DNA of 19,884 nt from Zancudomyces culisetae (GCA_001969505.1 LSSK01000874.1:1-19884); one strand, 5' to 3'; shown: positions 1 through 10,094, counted from the first letter of the stretch. Notes: generated by a model not told the origin, from the sequence alone. Translations and numbers: made by a program.

Positions 1-446
1 CTGCGAAGCTCAACACACTCGGAAATCGTGCTAGATAAAAAAGAACTATAAAAATCTATAAATTCAGTAAGTAAATCCTTCCTAATCTCGTCCCATCTGC
101 TGCAATCTAATAAGTAATGCTCAACTGTTTCTTTTTCTTCTTTCTTACAGAACGGACATTTGGCTTTGTAATCTGGATCTATAAACCCCGAATTTGCTAA
201 TCTCGTGGCGGTCCAAAATTGACCTATTCGAATTCGACCTACGAAAAGAATGTGTTTCATGTACTGTGGAAAAGCCGCTTGTAAGTCGACCCAGTTCCTT
301 TGTCGGCCTGCTCCAACTTCCTTTATCCACTTTGTAATATTCGACTTGTCTTTCAGCCTGTTGTTTATCTCGAGTGTCTCCTTAGTTTTTCTTACCTCTC
401 CGGTTGGATTGTGTACCATGTTATTGCTAACTTTTTTAGACGATTC
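1..446 (-). mobile_element. Non-LTR retrotransposon polyprotein fragment (C-terminal, zf-RVT-like)
   Basis: Read on the minus strand, one frame stays open from 446 down to the window edge, about 148 codons, with an ATG at 419 and a stop (447-449) just upstream. It encodes a run like IRIGQFWTATRLANSGF, followed by a CPFC pair, nine residues, and an HYLLDC motif (Cys-x2-Cys-x9-His-x4-Cys). It then has a Trp-containing helix, SRWDEIRKDLL. That order, an H/W-rich 'passes the ball' segment followed by a Cys/His knuckle, is typical of the zinc-binding region C-terminal to the reverse transcriptase of LINE-type elements. No reverse transcriptase core is visible in the window, so the copy is either 5'-truncated or broken upstream near 447, and its 3' part lies off the left edge. 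It lies downstream of the uS8 gene on the same strand. The family assignment is by motif only. Confidence 0.6.
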
Positions 447-571
447 TCACTTATCAATAAAGTAATTCGCTTTAACACTAATTTTTTATTGACAAGCAAA
501 TAATATTCTGCGAATTTAATGTCAAAATATGTTGATATAGAATTACAAAGTAGTAAATGAAAGATATCCTC

Positions 572-577
572 TTTATT
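572..577 (-). terminator. Poly(A) signal of the uS8 gene
   Basis: AATAAA on the minus strand, about 40 bases beyond the stop codon at 615-617. It fits a short 3' UTR that ends before the retroelement fragment begins. Confidence 0.5.
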
Positions 578-614
578 GAAGTTTAACAAAAAACAAACAA
601 GATTTACAAACTAC

Positions 615-1007
615 TTAGTAGAAGAAGCCGAGGATGTTTCCACCAGCGTGCTTGCGACGAGCTTCAGTGTGATCCATGATTCCGTCGGAGGTGGTCAAAA
701 CCAAGTATCCGAATTGACGTGATGGGAGAAGGTTGTTTACCCACTTTTCGATTTCGTTGATCTTTACAGAGAAACGAGGAGAGATAACTCCAGCCTTGTT
801 AATACGGCCAAGAAGCTGAATAACAATTTTTCCAGATCTGTGGTCATCAATTTCCTCGAACTCACCAATGTAACCATGCTTTTGCATGACTGAAAGGAAT
901 TTGACAACAACCTTTGATGATGGTCTGACCATCACTTGTCTCTTTCCCTTCTTCTCGGCGTTGTTGATGCTTCTCAAGCAATCGTTCAATACTGAAATGC
1001 GTACCAT
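615..1007 (-). CDS. RPS22: 40S ribosomal protein S22 / S15A (uS8)
   Basis: Uninterrupted 130-residue protein, the same length as yeast Rps22 and human RPS15A. It opens [20 protein letters not shown] and closes with the conserved [14 protein letters not shown], where the Ser/Gly-rich rRNA-binding end of uS8 lies. The uS8 fold covers the whole length. The protein belongs to the small subunit and binds 18S rRNA in the central domain; in eukaryotes it acts in early 40S assembly and in the mature ribosome. The start at 1005-1007 has a good context (AAAATGG). No intron interrupts the coding part. A possible intron in the 5' leader was considered but would be only 37 bases. The gene is head-to-head with the coding-like stretch at 1149-1442 and is followed on its own strand by a retrotransposon fragment. 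Confidence 0.97.
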   Translation of the reverse strand: MVRISVLNDCLRSINNAEKKGKRQVMVRPSSKVVVKFLSVMQKHGYIGEFEEIDDHRSGKIVIQLLGRINKAGVISPRFSVKINEIEKWVNNLLPSRQFGYLVLTTSDGIMDHTEARRKHAGGNILGFFY

Positions 1008-1148
1008 TTTGAGTTATTGTATATTCAAGATATCACCTGTTCAAAAATACAAGAAATCAAACATTTAACATACTGACGCCAAAGAATTACAAATATTTTT
1101 CCTTTAAAATGTTTTGTTCATCAACATGATTGTGCCATGAAATACTGA

Positions 1149-1442
1149 GTATCGCAAAATGTTCTATATAGCAATGAGCATGTTGATAATATTACAGCTA
1201 GCTCTATCCAGGACTTCTGTATGCCAGTCCCGGAACACATCACGCTTGATGAAAATAACAAGTGCAACCATTCTGGAGTAGCATACAGTGACATGAATAG
1301 ATGTAGCCAGCAATACCCTACAAAAAGACTCATAGAGCTAAAAACATACTTGCGACTCAGCAAATCCACACGTCCAAATGATCTCAGTATAGTCCCACTG
1401 ATAGATCTTTGTGTGTGTTTATCTTCCATTAATGTCAGATAA
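1149..1442 (+). other. Open reading stretch of unknown status
   Basis: A 97-codon plus-strand frame runs between stops (TGA 1146-1148, TAA 1440-1442), with its first ATG at 1221. The translation has a balanced composition with several cysteines (for example FCMPVPEHITLDENNKCNH and MNRCSQQYPTKRLIELK). This looks more protein-like than the hydrophobic reading of the opposite strand. No family is recognised, and no convincing exon continues it on either side. It may be a gene relic, a short gene, or chance. It begins about 140 bases from the uS8 start and would be divergently transcribed from it. Confidence 0.2.
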
Positions 1443-1674
1443 ACGCACACAAAGCGATCATTCTAGAATTAACAACCCTCTGAATATTCTTTGCTTAGAA
1501 AAAATACAACCCAAGTGTTGCCCTTTCGCAAGAGCAATTTGAGTAAGGGATTTTTTAAATAAAAAATATTGCAATTAGGCGGGCGTATTAATCGGACTCG
1601 GTTGCAATACAACATGTTAACGCAACATCCCTGAGATGAGTCAAGCTGCTTAGCATCAACCTCCGCACCATTGT

Positions 1675-1938
1675 CTAGAGCTTTCTCAATACGAGTCAAC
1701 TATGGCCTCTGTTGATGTTAAGACTGTGAATGACCTCGTTCTCAAATCATTTATGGATTCAAAAGAAATAACAGATCTTGAACCCATCATTCCCAAACAA
1801 ATAAAACATTTAAAATAATGAAAGGAATCTAGAGCTGGTAGGGTATTCCCTGCCCAGACAAACCAGACTCTGCCAAACTACGGTTCAACCAAAGCTTCAA
1901 CTTACCTTATATATCGTCTATTCGAACAAAATCGCTAG
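1675..1938 (+). pseudogene. Possible frameshifted retroelement (gag-like) remnant
   Basis: Two adjoining plus-strand stretches read like pieces of one protein in different frames. The first (1675-1818, ATG at 1702) gives LELSQYESTMASVDVKTVND and ends PIIPKQIKHLK-stop. The second (1822-1938) begins KESRAGRVFPAQTNQTLPNY and ends YRLFEQNR-stop. A small frame change around 1816-1822 separates them. The composition resembles the capsid-like ORF of fungal retroelements, and another retroelement fragment lies 1.2 kb away. That identification is my impression of the style of the sequence and has not been matched to anything. Confidence 0.25.
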
Positions 1939-2337
1939 AGTTGAAATTTTATTAGAAAAGGAAATGTTGAATCTATTTCTATATTTTCTTTTCGCACTTT
2001 TTTCCAAGATAAAAATTTTTATTTTTTTAATTTTAAAGGTATTTGGAAAACTATTTGCTAGAGTGAATGTATTCGTATTTTTTTTACAGACTATAAAATA
2101 TTGACTAATGAAGCAAGGTTGACCACTAGCACTGGACAATTTTAACTATTGGTATTTTCAAACTATGCCAACTTCTTTCAGTACTTTCAAACAACAGTAA
2201 ACTATAACAAAAATATACAACGAGCAAGCCACGTTCTTTTATAGTACCAGTAGCAAAGCTTAAATGTTTTCTAAGCCCCCTATATTTTAGGATTTGTTAG
2301 TAAGGCGGTCAACGACTTTTATTTTAAATTGATTAGA

Positions 2338-3034
2338 ATGGGAAGCAAGGATAATACAAACAAAGAAAAACTATACCTGGAACTAAATCCAGAAGCTTCT
2401 TTTATGTTCAACCCTGCTGCTTCTACTGCTGCCACACGGGGAACCATTTGGTCAAGCAGTTTTATATACAATAACAAAGGAGCACCAGCTTCGACTGGGA
2501 ATCTGGCCGAATATTTGAAAAAAATCAAAACGAGCAATCAAGGCATAATACCAAATAGCTTCAATTTGAACAATAGAGAAAACGAAGCCCGAGGAATATT
2601 CCGTAAACCTGGAAGATACAATGGAACGACATATCTGAACTCGTTGAAAAACGTATATATAGAAGAGAACTACTATGATGAAAATGTAACTATATTCTTT
2701 GCCATCTCGGATGTATATTTGGTGTCATATACGCTGTTTCATACCGATATTTATCCATGTAGTTATAATTGCAGTTTTACTGATATTTCGAAATAACATT
2801 TTTATTCAATAGCTTGATGCGGTCAGATCGGGATACACTATATACAGATCGAATGAACAGATCGATAAAGACCAAGAATATTTGTATAATAATGTAACTT
2901 TCGTTTATAATTATCCCTCCACAACACTATTATAAAAATGTAAATAATCAATGACTGTGGTGTATATTTAGGAGAGAGAAGAGGTTTTGAATTTTCATGG
3001 AGTTATCGACGAATTTGACGACGAGTTTGAGTAG
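2338..3034 (+). CDS. Unrecognised three-exon protein (about 163 residues)
   Basis: Three pieces join in frame: exon 1 2338-2685, exon 2 2813-2893, exon 3 2972-3034 (TAG at 3032-3034). Both introns begin GTAACT and end in AATAG or TTTAG, and both are phase 0. The product has a Lys/Asn-rich start (MGSKDNTNKEKLYLELN), an Ala/Ser/Thr-rich segment and a Tyr/Asn-rich middle (NVYIEENYYDEN). Exon 2 contributes SGYTIYRSNEQIDKDQEYLY, and the end is strongly acidic (GVIDEFDDEFE). No signal peptide, membrane segment or known motif is seen. The frame is open upstream of the chosen ATG to a TATTTTAG at 2290, so this may be the C-terminal part of a larger protein with earlier exons. I do not recognise the family. 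The acidic tail is typical of nuclear or assembly factors, but that is a guess. Confidence 0.5.
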
Positions 3035-4980
3035 ATATCCCTATTCTTTATAGTTTTAAAGTTGGACACTTGATATTAAACTGTAATCATGATAGTCAAA
3101 ACGCGATTTATTTGGCATGACCGCAATTTTCTCATTGTGACCACCTTGGTTATTCTCATTGGACTTGTACGACTTTATGTAGTCGTGTTGTAGTCGCAAT
3201 GTAGCCGGTGCATTAAACATGTTATACTTTGGACCGACAAGGCCAATAACTATGTCAATATCAGTGGTGCTCAGCAACTATTCTTTATCGGATATGGACG
3301 GACTTACTAGCCGTTCTTGGTAAAAATAATGTGCGCTTAATTTAAAGGCATTCATGGTCACACATTGAAATTATTTTTCCGCGCCAGTCAAACCTGGCAT
3401 CTATCTCATGTCAGCTCTATTGAGGAAGGGGTGGGGTAAGACGTGAAAGTGGGGATGGGAGTGATATTGATTCATAATTTATTATTGTATTTGATTACAC
3501 TAAAATATTTTTTCATGTGTTTCGTTATAGAAATGGGTAATAGTCAAATATATATATCCTATAATTTAGTTATTCTCATTATCGGTAATTATTTAAAAAA
3601 CCTTAGTCTAATTTTATAAATGAAATGTTCGATTTTTGGAGGCAATTGTTGTTTTATCCACAATCCTTCTAAAATGCCACCTCTTTATTTAATAAAATAA
3701 TGTGGAATCGTGTATTATTATGGATAACTAGAACAATTGCTAAAGGCCATCGCACATCCATAAATTGAAAATAAAAGATTTTTGATCATAATAACACTTA
3801 TGGGCCTACTAGGATTTCACATAGAGAATAATGTAATCACTTTCCTTGTTCGCAAAAAAAATATGCTTTGAAACGTAAGCTTTGAAAGATGTAATGCGTT
3901 GCATTCATCTAATACGGTATACGCGCCCTGTATTTATTTTTCTCACGATTAATAACATTAAAAGGCATATATCATATTTGGGAGGGCATACAAAAAGCTA
4001 TAACTACATCTCGTTTTTATTCTTAATTCTTGAATGTACCATTTAGTTTATGGTGGATAATGTATACCCGTAGATTACAGCTTACTAACAAACTTTCTTG
4101 GTATTTTTTTAATTACTGGTCTAAAAAATAACGGATGGGTTGAGAGCATTAACATAATATCAATGTCGCCAATTTCTTTAAAAGAAAAAACTTGAAACTC
4201 AGCCCCAGCTTAGAAGTCACAAGATGGATACATAGCTGAAGCACATATGACCCAGCTTTTGGGTGTTTCTTTGTTCTTGGTAAAGTAGATGAATCTTTCA
4301 ATTTTTATAACTAAAAAGAAAAATCTACATTTTTTTAGTATTTTTTTTAGTATTTTTTTTGGCTCCTTGATTGTTATTTTCTAGTGCTAATGCCGATTAT
4401 TATTATATACTTATCTTTATGTATTTCAAGCAAATGCGCCATATGTGCCAGATGTGGGATATTGTTTTTTAGAAAAAAATTTTTTTTAGTGATATTCTTC
4501 TTTTTATGATTATTTTCAGAGATAAATCTGGAATTGTCTGAAAAATTGACAGCATCAAGTGGAAATCTCTAAAAATTACAACACTCTGCCAATTGGCTGA
4601 TGAAAACATTTTGGAGAGTTTTGGCAAAAAATGATAGCTGGTGTTGAAAAATGAGAACTAAACAAACGTCTTAATTAATTCGTTATTTTTCCTACACCCG
4701 CATTCTTTAGCGAAGTTTGGAATCAACGCAAAACTAACTACCAGCTAATGAAAACAAACTAAAAACAAATAGGTTTGTAAGGCTGTATTCAAGTTCTAAA
4801 TAAATGATACTTGCTAATAGCAACGAATTTTTCTTTAGAGAAAATAAAGTCAATAGTTGCAAAGGCATAAGCAAAAATAAAAAACATTTGGCGGAATAGA
4901 AATAGATTGTGTAATAATAGTTTACAAGAGTAAATCAACGAGATTTGTGTAGTAACTTTTTCTTTAAACGAAACGAGCAA
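3035..4980. other. Long intergenic region, no clear gene
   Basis: AT-rich DNA without a supported gene. The only coding-like stretch is minus-strand 3056-3277, an open frame without an ATG that reads like a decayed coding fragment (GLVGPKYNMFNAPATLRLQH). A G-rich plus-strand tract lies at 3421-3462 and a T-rich 12-mer repeat at 4330-4360. The last few hundred bases must contain the promoter of the cap-binding protein gene; no TATA box stands out. Confidence 0.5.
4330..4360. repeat. Short T-rich tandem repeat
   Basis: The 12-base unit TTTTTTTTAGTA occurs about two and a half times in succession (first copy one T short, last copy only the T run). Probably slippage-derived. Confidence 0.6.
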
Positions 4981-6432
4981 ATGATGGAAAAAAAGTGTGA
5001 TGAAAACCAGGATGCAGCAATGAAAAAGAGGTAAGCTTTGATTCTGATGTACATGCTCCATAGCGGCTCCAAAGGTGGAGGAGGAGATGCTATATCTTTG
5101 GAGAAACAGAAAGATGGGATATTAAAAATGGGATGAGAGGGTAGCGCTAAAATAATTATAATTACAACAGTATAATAATGGTGATGGTGATATTAATGTT
5201 ACTAAATTGTAGCTCCAAGCTGGTACAATATCAAAGAAACAAACAAGCGAACGCAAAAGAGGTGGTAGAGAATGTAAAAGAAAAAAAAGATGAGACGGAA
5301 AAGGGAAAAAATAAAGAGGTGCTAACGTTTGCAAAAGCCGTGGCTAAAAGCCAAGGGGTTAAGCAGAATAGTTCAGCTGCAAAAACTACATCGAAGGCCA
5401 ACAAATCAACACCAAAGCCTGAAGAAGTTCGTGAAGAAAAAGGGGCAGAAATCGGAATTCCTAAAAAAGGACAGGATGCAGATAAGAACGGGAACAAAGA
5501 AGAAATTAAGAACGAGAAGAAAGAGGGTGGTAGAGTAGACAGCAAGGATACAAATACAACGGGAAACAAGGGCGAGAACAAGGCGGAGAGTGAGAATCTT
5601 GGAGCAGAGCATCTTTTACAGGATCAATGGACGTTCTGGTTTATGCACAGAACACCAGGCCAAAAAATAGTGGATTATGAAGCTGCAATCTCCAAGATTT
5701 CCAACTTTTCTACGGTAAGTAATTTAAAGTTGGGGTGAATATTGCGGAAAAGCTAAAAAAAACATTTTTCATTTTAGCAAAGCATTTAAAAATTATAATT
5801 GAAACTAAAATGTGGTATTGGTAATAATGGGGGGAAATAGGTCGAGGGATTCTGGAGAGTCTACAGTCATCTCCACCGCCCAAATGATATGCCAACAGTT
5901 TCAGACTACCATCTTTTCAAATTCGGAGTTCGGCCAGTTTGGGAGGTAAACAACAAACAAAAGCACAATAAAGATGTTTTGATAAAACATATAAAGAACT
6001 AATGCCATCGGATGTATGTTTAATAGGACGAAGAAAATATTAATGGTGGAAAGTGGATAATAAGAGTTAAAAAGGGCCTGGCCAACCGGCTATGGGAAAG
6101 ACTGGTACGTTTTATAAGAATGCTAGCTAGATAGTTAGTGGCGAATACTAAACAAAGATAATAAATTTAACGGAATATAGGTTCTTGCGATGATCGGATG
6201 CCAGTTCAAACATGAACAAGAGATCTGTGGGGCGGTTTTGTCTATTCGCAACTCAGAAGACATTATTTCACTGTGGGACAGAATAGCGAGCGACGTAGTC
6301 ATGAACATGGCAACAAGAGAATTCCTTAGAAAGGCACTGGAGATATCGTCAGAAACAATTATGGAATACAAGGCACATAATGCATCAATGCGCGACAATA
6401 GTAGTTTTAGGAACACAGATGTTTATAAATAG
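4981..6432 (+). CDS. eIF4E family cap-binding protein, class II (eIF4E2/4EHP-like)
   Basis: Five exons join in frame: 4981-5030, 5213-5714, 5841-5945, 6027-6104 and 6181-6432, giving 328 residues. The eIF4E fold starts near residue 156 (WTFWFMHRTPG), followed by FWRVYSHLHRP, SDYHLFKFGVRPVWEDEEN, GGKWIIRVKKGLANRLWE, EICGAVLSIR and MEYKAHN. Order and wording match animal 4EHP closely. The cap sandwich is Tyr172 and Trp218, with Glu219 to bind guanine. The Tyr at the first stacking position marks class II, since eIF4E1 has Trp there. Class II proteins bind m7G caps and usually repress translation of selected mRNAs in the cytoplasm. Residues 1 to about 150 form an extra low-complexity Lys/Glu/Asn-rich extension, absent from animal 4EHP and probably disordered. 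The start is the first ATG after an in-frame stop (4918-4920), and exon 1 (16 codons) is the least certain exon. Introns are short, and three of the four end in ATAG. Confidence 0.88.
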
Positions 6433-6459
6433 AAAATATATAATTGAGATTATAGTTTT

Positions 6460-6465
6460 TTTATT
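6460..6465 (-). terminator. Poly(A) signal of the phosphate carrier gene
   Basis: AATAAA on the minus strand, about 105 bases past the carrier stop codon and only about 30 bases short of the cap-binding gene's coding end on the other strand. Confidence 0.45.
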
Positions 6466-6486
6466 GGAAAAAAAAACATATAAAGT

Positions 6487-6492
6487 AATAAA
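6487..6492 (+). terminator. Poly(A) signal of the eIF4E2-like gene
   Basis: AATAAA 55 bases after the TAG at 6430-6432. It lies beyond the opposing gene's own signal, so the two 3' UTRs should overlap. Confidence 0.45.
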
Positions 6493-6569
6493 AAGTAAAA
6501 CTGCTTTCCTAGTTATATACAAAAGCAAAGCTCAATTACTTTTCACAAAGAGCGGAAACAACAGAAGGT

Positions 6570-7911
6570 CTATTGAACCTTCTTTGCTGGTTCAGAAGAA
6601 CCTGAGGCTGGCAAACCAACCTGGACCTTGTATGTGTCATAGATGAACCATTGTAGGGCAGTCAAGGTACCAACCATAAGAATACGTGGTCCCAAACCAG
6701 TCCAGATTCCAGAGAAGCCCAAGTCCTTCATAATCTTTCCAGCAAGAGCTCCGGTTGATTGTCCTGGTGCTTTCTCGATGTTGTTGAGCTTGGAAACCAA
6801 GACATCAGCTGGGTGAGAAACGATGGCACAGAACACACCAGCAATGTAACCGGCTGAGAATGTGACTCCGAGTTGTTCGACCTTTGAGTATGTATCCTTT
6901 GGTCTGGTCATGACGTGTTTGTAAAGAAGACTGACTGTGTTTTCAAAAGTTGCAAACTTAACCATGGTGTATGGGATCTGTCTCAACCAAAGTGGAACAA
7001 GTCCCTTGTAGAATCCGTTGAGACCTTCGGCCTTGGCGATCTTGCTGACACCTGCGAGGAATCCTGGAGCAAATGGTTCGACTGAGGTTTGCATCTTCAC
7101 CTTGAGTGCCTCCATTGGGCACAAGGCGACGTCAGCAATGAATTCGGCTGAAGCTGAAGCTGAAAGGTAGAGTAAGGTCTTGTATTTGGTGGCGAATTCT
7201 TCTCCGGCGATTTGTGTGTACTTGTACTTGAAGTAGTCATAGAAACCGTATTTGGCTGCTCCTTGCATTGAATAACCGATCAATGCTGGAATACCTCCAG
7301 TGTAAAGTCCCTTGAGTCCTGATGCTTTGCCTATTGTTGACCATCCGTTGAATATACCTGTGTACAATGATCTGTTAACCTATTGATGTTGATAAATCAC
7401 GTTTGTTATCTGTTGGGGCCATCTTATTTTTTATGTTTTTTCTCCTAGATCAAGAGAACCATCTTTCATCTTTTTTATCAATAAAAACCCCCTCTTTCAA
7501 AAAAGTGTAAAAATAAAACTCTTATATTCCCTACCTGCAATCTTGTCTTGACCAGATCAAGTGGTGTTACGAACCAATGTGTCAATCCACAAGCGAGAGT
7601 TCCTCCAATTGTGCATGCTGCAAAGTACTATTAACGCACATTTATACGCATATATTTTAGATTACTGTTTCCAGAATTAAATATAGTTGTTTATAGTAAA
7701 TATGCCCTGTTTGTGCAAAAGAAAAAAAAAAGTGTATAGATCATTCATTCTGCAAATCTACCACAAATATTCCTTCGTCTCAAGTACGACATGTTTACAA
7801 ACTTACTTGTGAGGAGTTAATCTCGATTGGTGAGTGTGCTACAAACCCTTTGCCGTTTGCGACGCCGGGCCCCTTAAAAGAGGTAGTCAAGGTGTCCTTT
7901 GAAGGATACAT
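6570..7911 (-). CDS. Mitochondrial phosphate carrier (SLC25A3/Mir1/Pic2 type)
   Basis: Three exons on the minus strand, 7911-7807, 7627-7535 and 7379-6570, give 335 residues. Introns are 179 and 155 bases, both phase 0, starting GTAAGT and GTAGGG and ending in AATAG. All three mitochondrial carrier repeats are present, with signatures PLDLVKTRL (from residue 57), CPMEALKVK (P at 154) and HPADVLVSK (P at 256). Phosphate-carrier hallmarks follow the human and yeast proteins: [70 protein letters not shown] and [12 protein letters not shown]. The protein imports phosphate with protons across the inner mitochondrial membrane for ATP synthesis. The N-terminus ([20 protein letters not shown]) is a short Ser/Gly-rich tail rather than a clear presequence. 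The GX3GX8G-like ATP/ADP carrier signatures are absent. Length is normal. It faces the eIF4E2-like gene tail to tail. Confidence 0.95.
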
Positions 7912-8239
7912 TTTTATTTTTACTTTTTATTATTTGTATATAAAAAGAAAATAAAATATATTTAGTAAAACCAGGTGTTTTTTTTTTATAGTTTTATTTA
8001 TATTCCTAGTTTCCAAGTTTTCACCTTTACAGTCATATCGGAACGCTTATACTGCATTTCACTGTCATCAGGTTTTTTTTTTCTTTTTTTCATCTATAGA
8101 CATATAGGGTCTTGAAATGTAATTGATGGGAATAAACCGCTAACAAATAAATAAAGAGCGATTCCTCAGCAACAGAATCTGTTTGCATATGATAATTTCC
8201 GTATTTCCCAACCTAGTGATATCCCCATAAACTTCCAAC

Positions 8240-8332
8240 AAGTCCACCCTCCCCCCAACAAAAAAAGAAATCATCTCCCCTCCACCCTTTCATTCCCTCG
8301 CTCTCTTTCTTTCTTGCCATTACCCTCCCCAT
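8240..8332. other. Pyrimidine-rich tract
   Basis: A C/T-rich plus-strand stretch interrupted by an A-run, with pieces such as CCACCCTCCCCCC and CCCTCGCTCTCTTTCTTTC. It lies 330-420 bases upstream of the carrier start, where it is purine-rich on the coding strand. Similar tracts precede other genes in this window. Confidence 0.5.
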
Positions 8333-10044
8333 TTTGGGTATGGGTCTAGCGAAAAAAATAAATAAATCGCGTATAGATAACGTACTTTGCATTGGCTACC
8401 CTATTATTTCTTCCATTCAAACAACGTTTGTTGTGTTTACCAACTTTTTTTTAGCCTTTGTTTATTTGCAAACAAAAAAATTTTTTCTGTAATCATGATA
8501 AAGAAAATCAAAAATACTGCCTAAACAGCTAGCTTAATTTCTGATTAGAAAAAAATTTTTTTTATCCATAAAAAATAAATAAATAAACAGATACATATCC
8601 TTAGTTTCCCATACATATTTCTGCCCCTTCCCTTCCCACCAATTAAGCTTATCTTGACCTTACTCATTTTCAAAACACACTAATTTTTTTTTAATTTTCT
8701 CATAATTTGCTCACTTTTCATTCGATTTCAAAATATCAACTTATCAAATCACATTTAGGCTACCAAATACACAATATCGATTCGGTAGCCATTTTGGAAT
8801 ACTCATTACTGCGAATAACTCGGTGAATACAATAGTTTCTCGTCAATTTCTTGCGGGCAAGACCTCCTATAGTAATGCTCAAATACAAAAAAAAAAAAGA
8901 TGTGAATTCTGGCAAAGTCACAATGTAAAACACCCAAAGTGCAATGGCTACATTATTTTTCAAACTTAGATTCAGTCAATTATGTAACAAGTTAAACTGT
9001 CATTTGCTGTCCTAACCGTTCTAGGCCACTTTTTAAATATACCACATACGAATAGGAGGGGGGAACAGCTGTAAAAGACCATAGTAACAACGATGTATTT
9101 GGTAGAAATAATAGAATAGTACTATACAAGGTACAGAAAATGGGGCAGATAATCCCAGAGGAGAGGAAATATCTCGCTGGGCTTGTGACTGTTTGCTTCT
9201 TTTTGAAATGTATTCATCATTTTCAAGTTTAATTCTCGGAATGCAGTACTGAGAATGAATAAGCATCTGCAGATATAAATCATCTGGATCCAATATATAC
9301 TGTTACTTTTATGTTGTAGTGGGCGACCAGTGCAAACCTAATGCCAGCTCGCAATATTCTGCTTGGTATAGCCGACTCACTTTACTGTTTTATTTTTTCT
9401 TGTTATTGGTGGAGGGTAGGAGTGGCTAAAGAGCAGCAAGTGAGACATTTTTAATTGTAAACTGTACGTATATCTGCATTGTGGATACTGTTTATCCATA
9501 TTAACCGGTAAAGGTAACGACTGCGTGTTAGCTTGTGTCGATGTGTACTGGTGTCCATCAATAAGCGTCAATATATGCCGGTGCTTAGGATGGTTTAGGA
9601 ACTGTAACTCAACCAATATTTTACTCTATTAAATAAGTTTTTTCGAACCTAGAATGAGTGTTGAAGCTTTCTTAGAGCTCAATCTATAAAAACAAAACGT
9701 ATACACTCCATAACTGCAAGTTGGCTATAGACGACAGATAATCTGAGGGGAGGAATAGGAGTGAATACTTTAACTTGATCTTTCTGCAAATCAAACTTCC
9801 TCCATCATACTGCGCCTCAATTCGTTACCACATTATTTATCAGTTACATGTTCTTTTTTATTTTTTTGGTTGAGTGCAAACTTTAATTTATTACCCATAA
9901 TTTCCATAGTGTGAACCATAATACGTTTCTTGTTTTCCTGTGCATTGGAAGCTCGTAAATCACACCACCGGTGCATGGTTTGGGCTGAAATTCCATATTC
10001 CATCTTCCATGTGATTTTTCATGCAAAAATGGGTGGTAAAACGC

Positions 10045-10068
10045 TACTACCCCCTCTCCCTCCTCCTT
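10045..10068 (+). promoter_or_regulatory. Pyrimidine tract upstream of TANGO2 gene
   Basis: CT-rich run (CTACTACCCCCTCTCCCTCC and onward) just upstream of the TATA element. CT-rich blocks near transcription starts are common in fungal promoters; the role here is inferred from position. Confidence 0.35.
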
Positions 10069-10087
10069 GTCGGCAACACAGATCCCC

Positions 10088-10094
10088 TATATAA
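10088..10094 (+). promoter_or_regulatory. TATA box of TANGO2 gene
   Basis: TATATAA 85 bases before the ATG at 10179 and directly after the CT-rich tract. Spacing fits a short leader. Confidence 0.45.

Larger units (their letters stand above)
1008..2337. other. Intergenic region with coding-like scraps
   Basis: Upstream region of the uS8 gene on the left and of the unrecognised three-exon gene on the right. It contains an open plus-strand stretch (1149-1442) and a possible retroelement remnant (1675-1938), listed separately. A palindromic TTCTAGAA at 1461-1468 resembles a heat-shock-element half pair but stands alone. The remainder (1939-2337) is AT-rich with no open frame I trust. Confidence 0.5.

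Noticed and set aside
1037-1073. Possible GTATGT...CAG intron in the 5' leader of the uS8 gene
   Set aside because: It would be only 37 bases, much shorter than the other introns here, and nothing else supports it.
1121-1450. 109-codon minus-strand open frame
   Set aside because: Hydrophobic mirror of the plus-strand frame at 1149-1442, with no recognisable motif.
4789-5061. 90-codon minus-strand open frame
   Set aside because: Overlaps the first exon and leader of the cap-binding gene, is rich in Phe/Leu and has no motif.
5231-5581. 116-codon minus-strand open frame rich in Phe/Ser/Leu
   Set aside because: It is the antisense shadow of the Lys/Glu-rich extension of the cap-binding protein.
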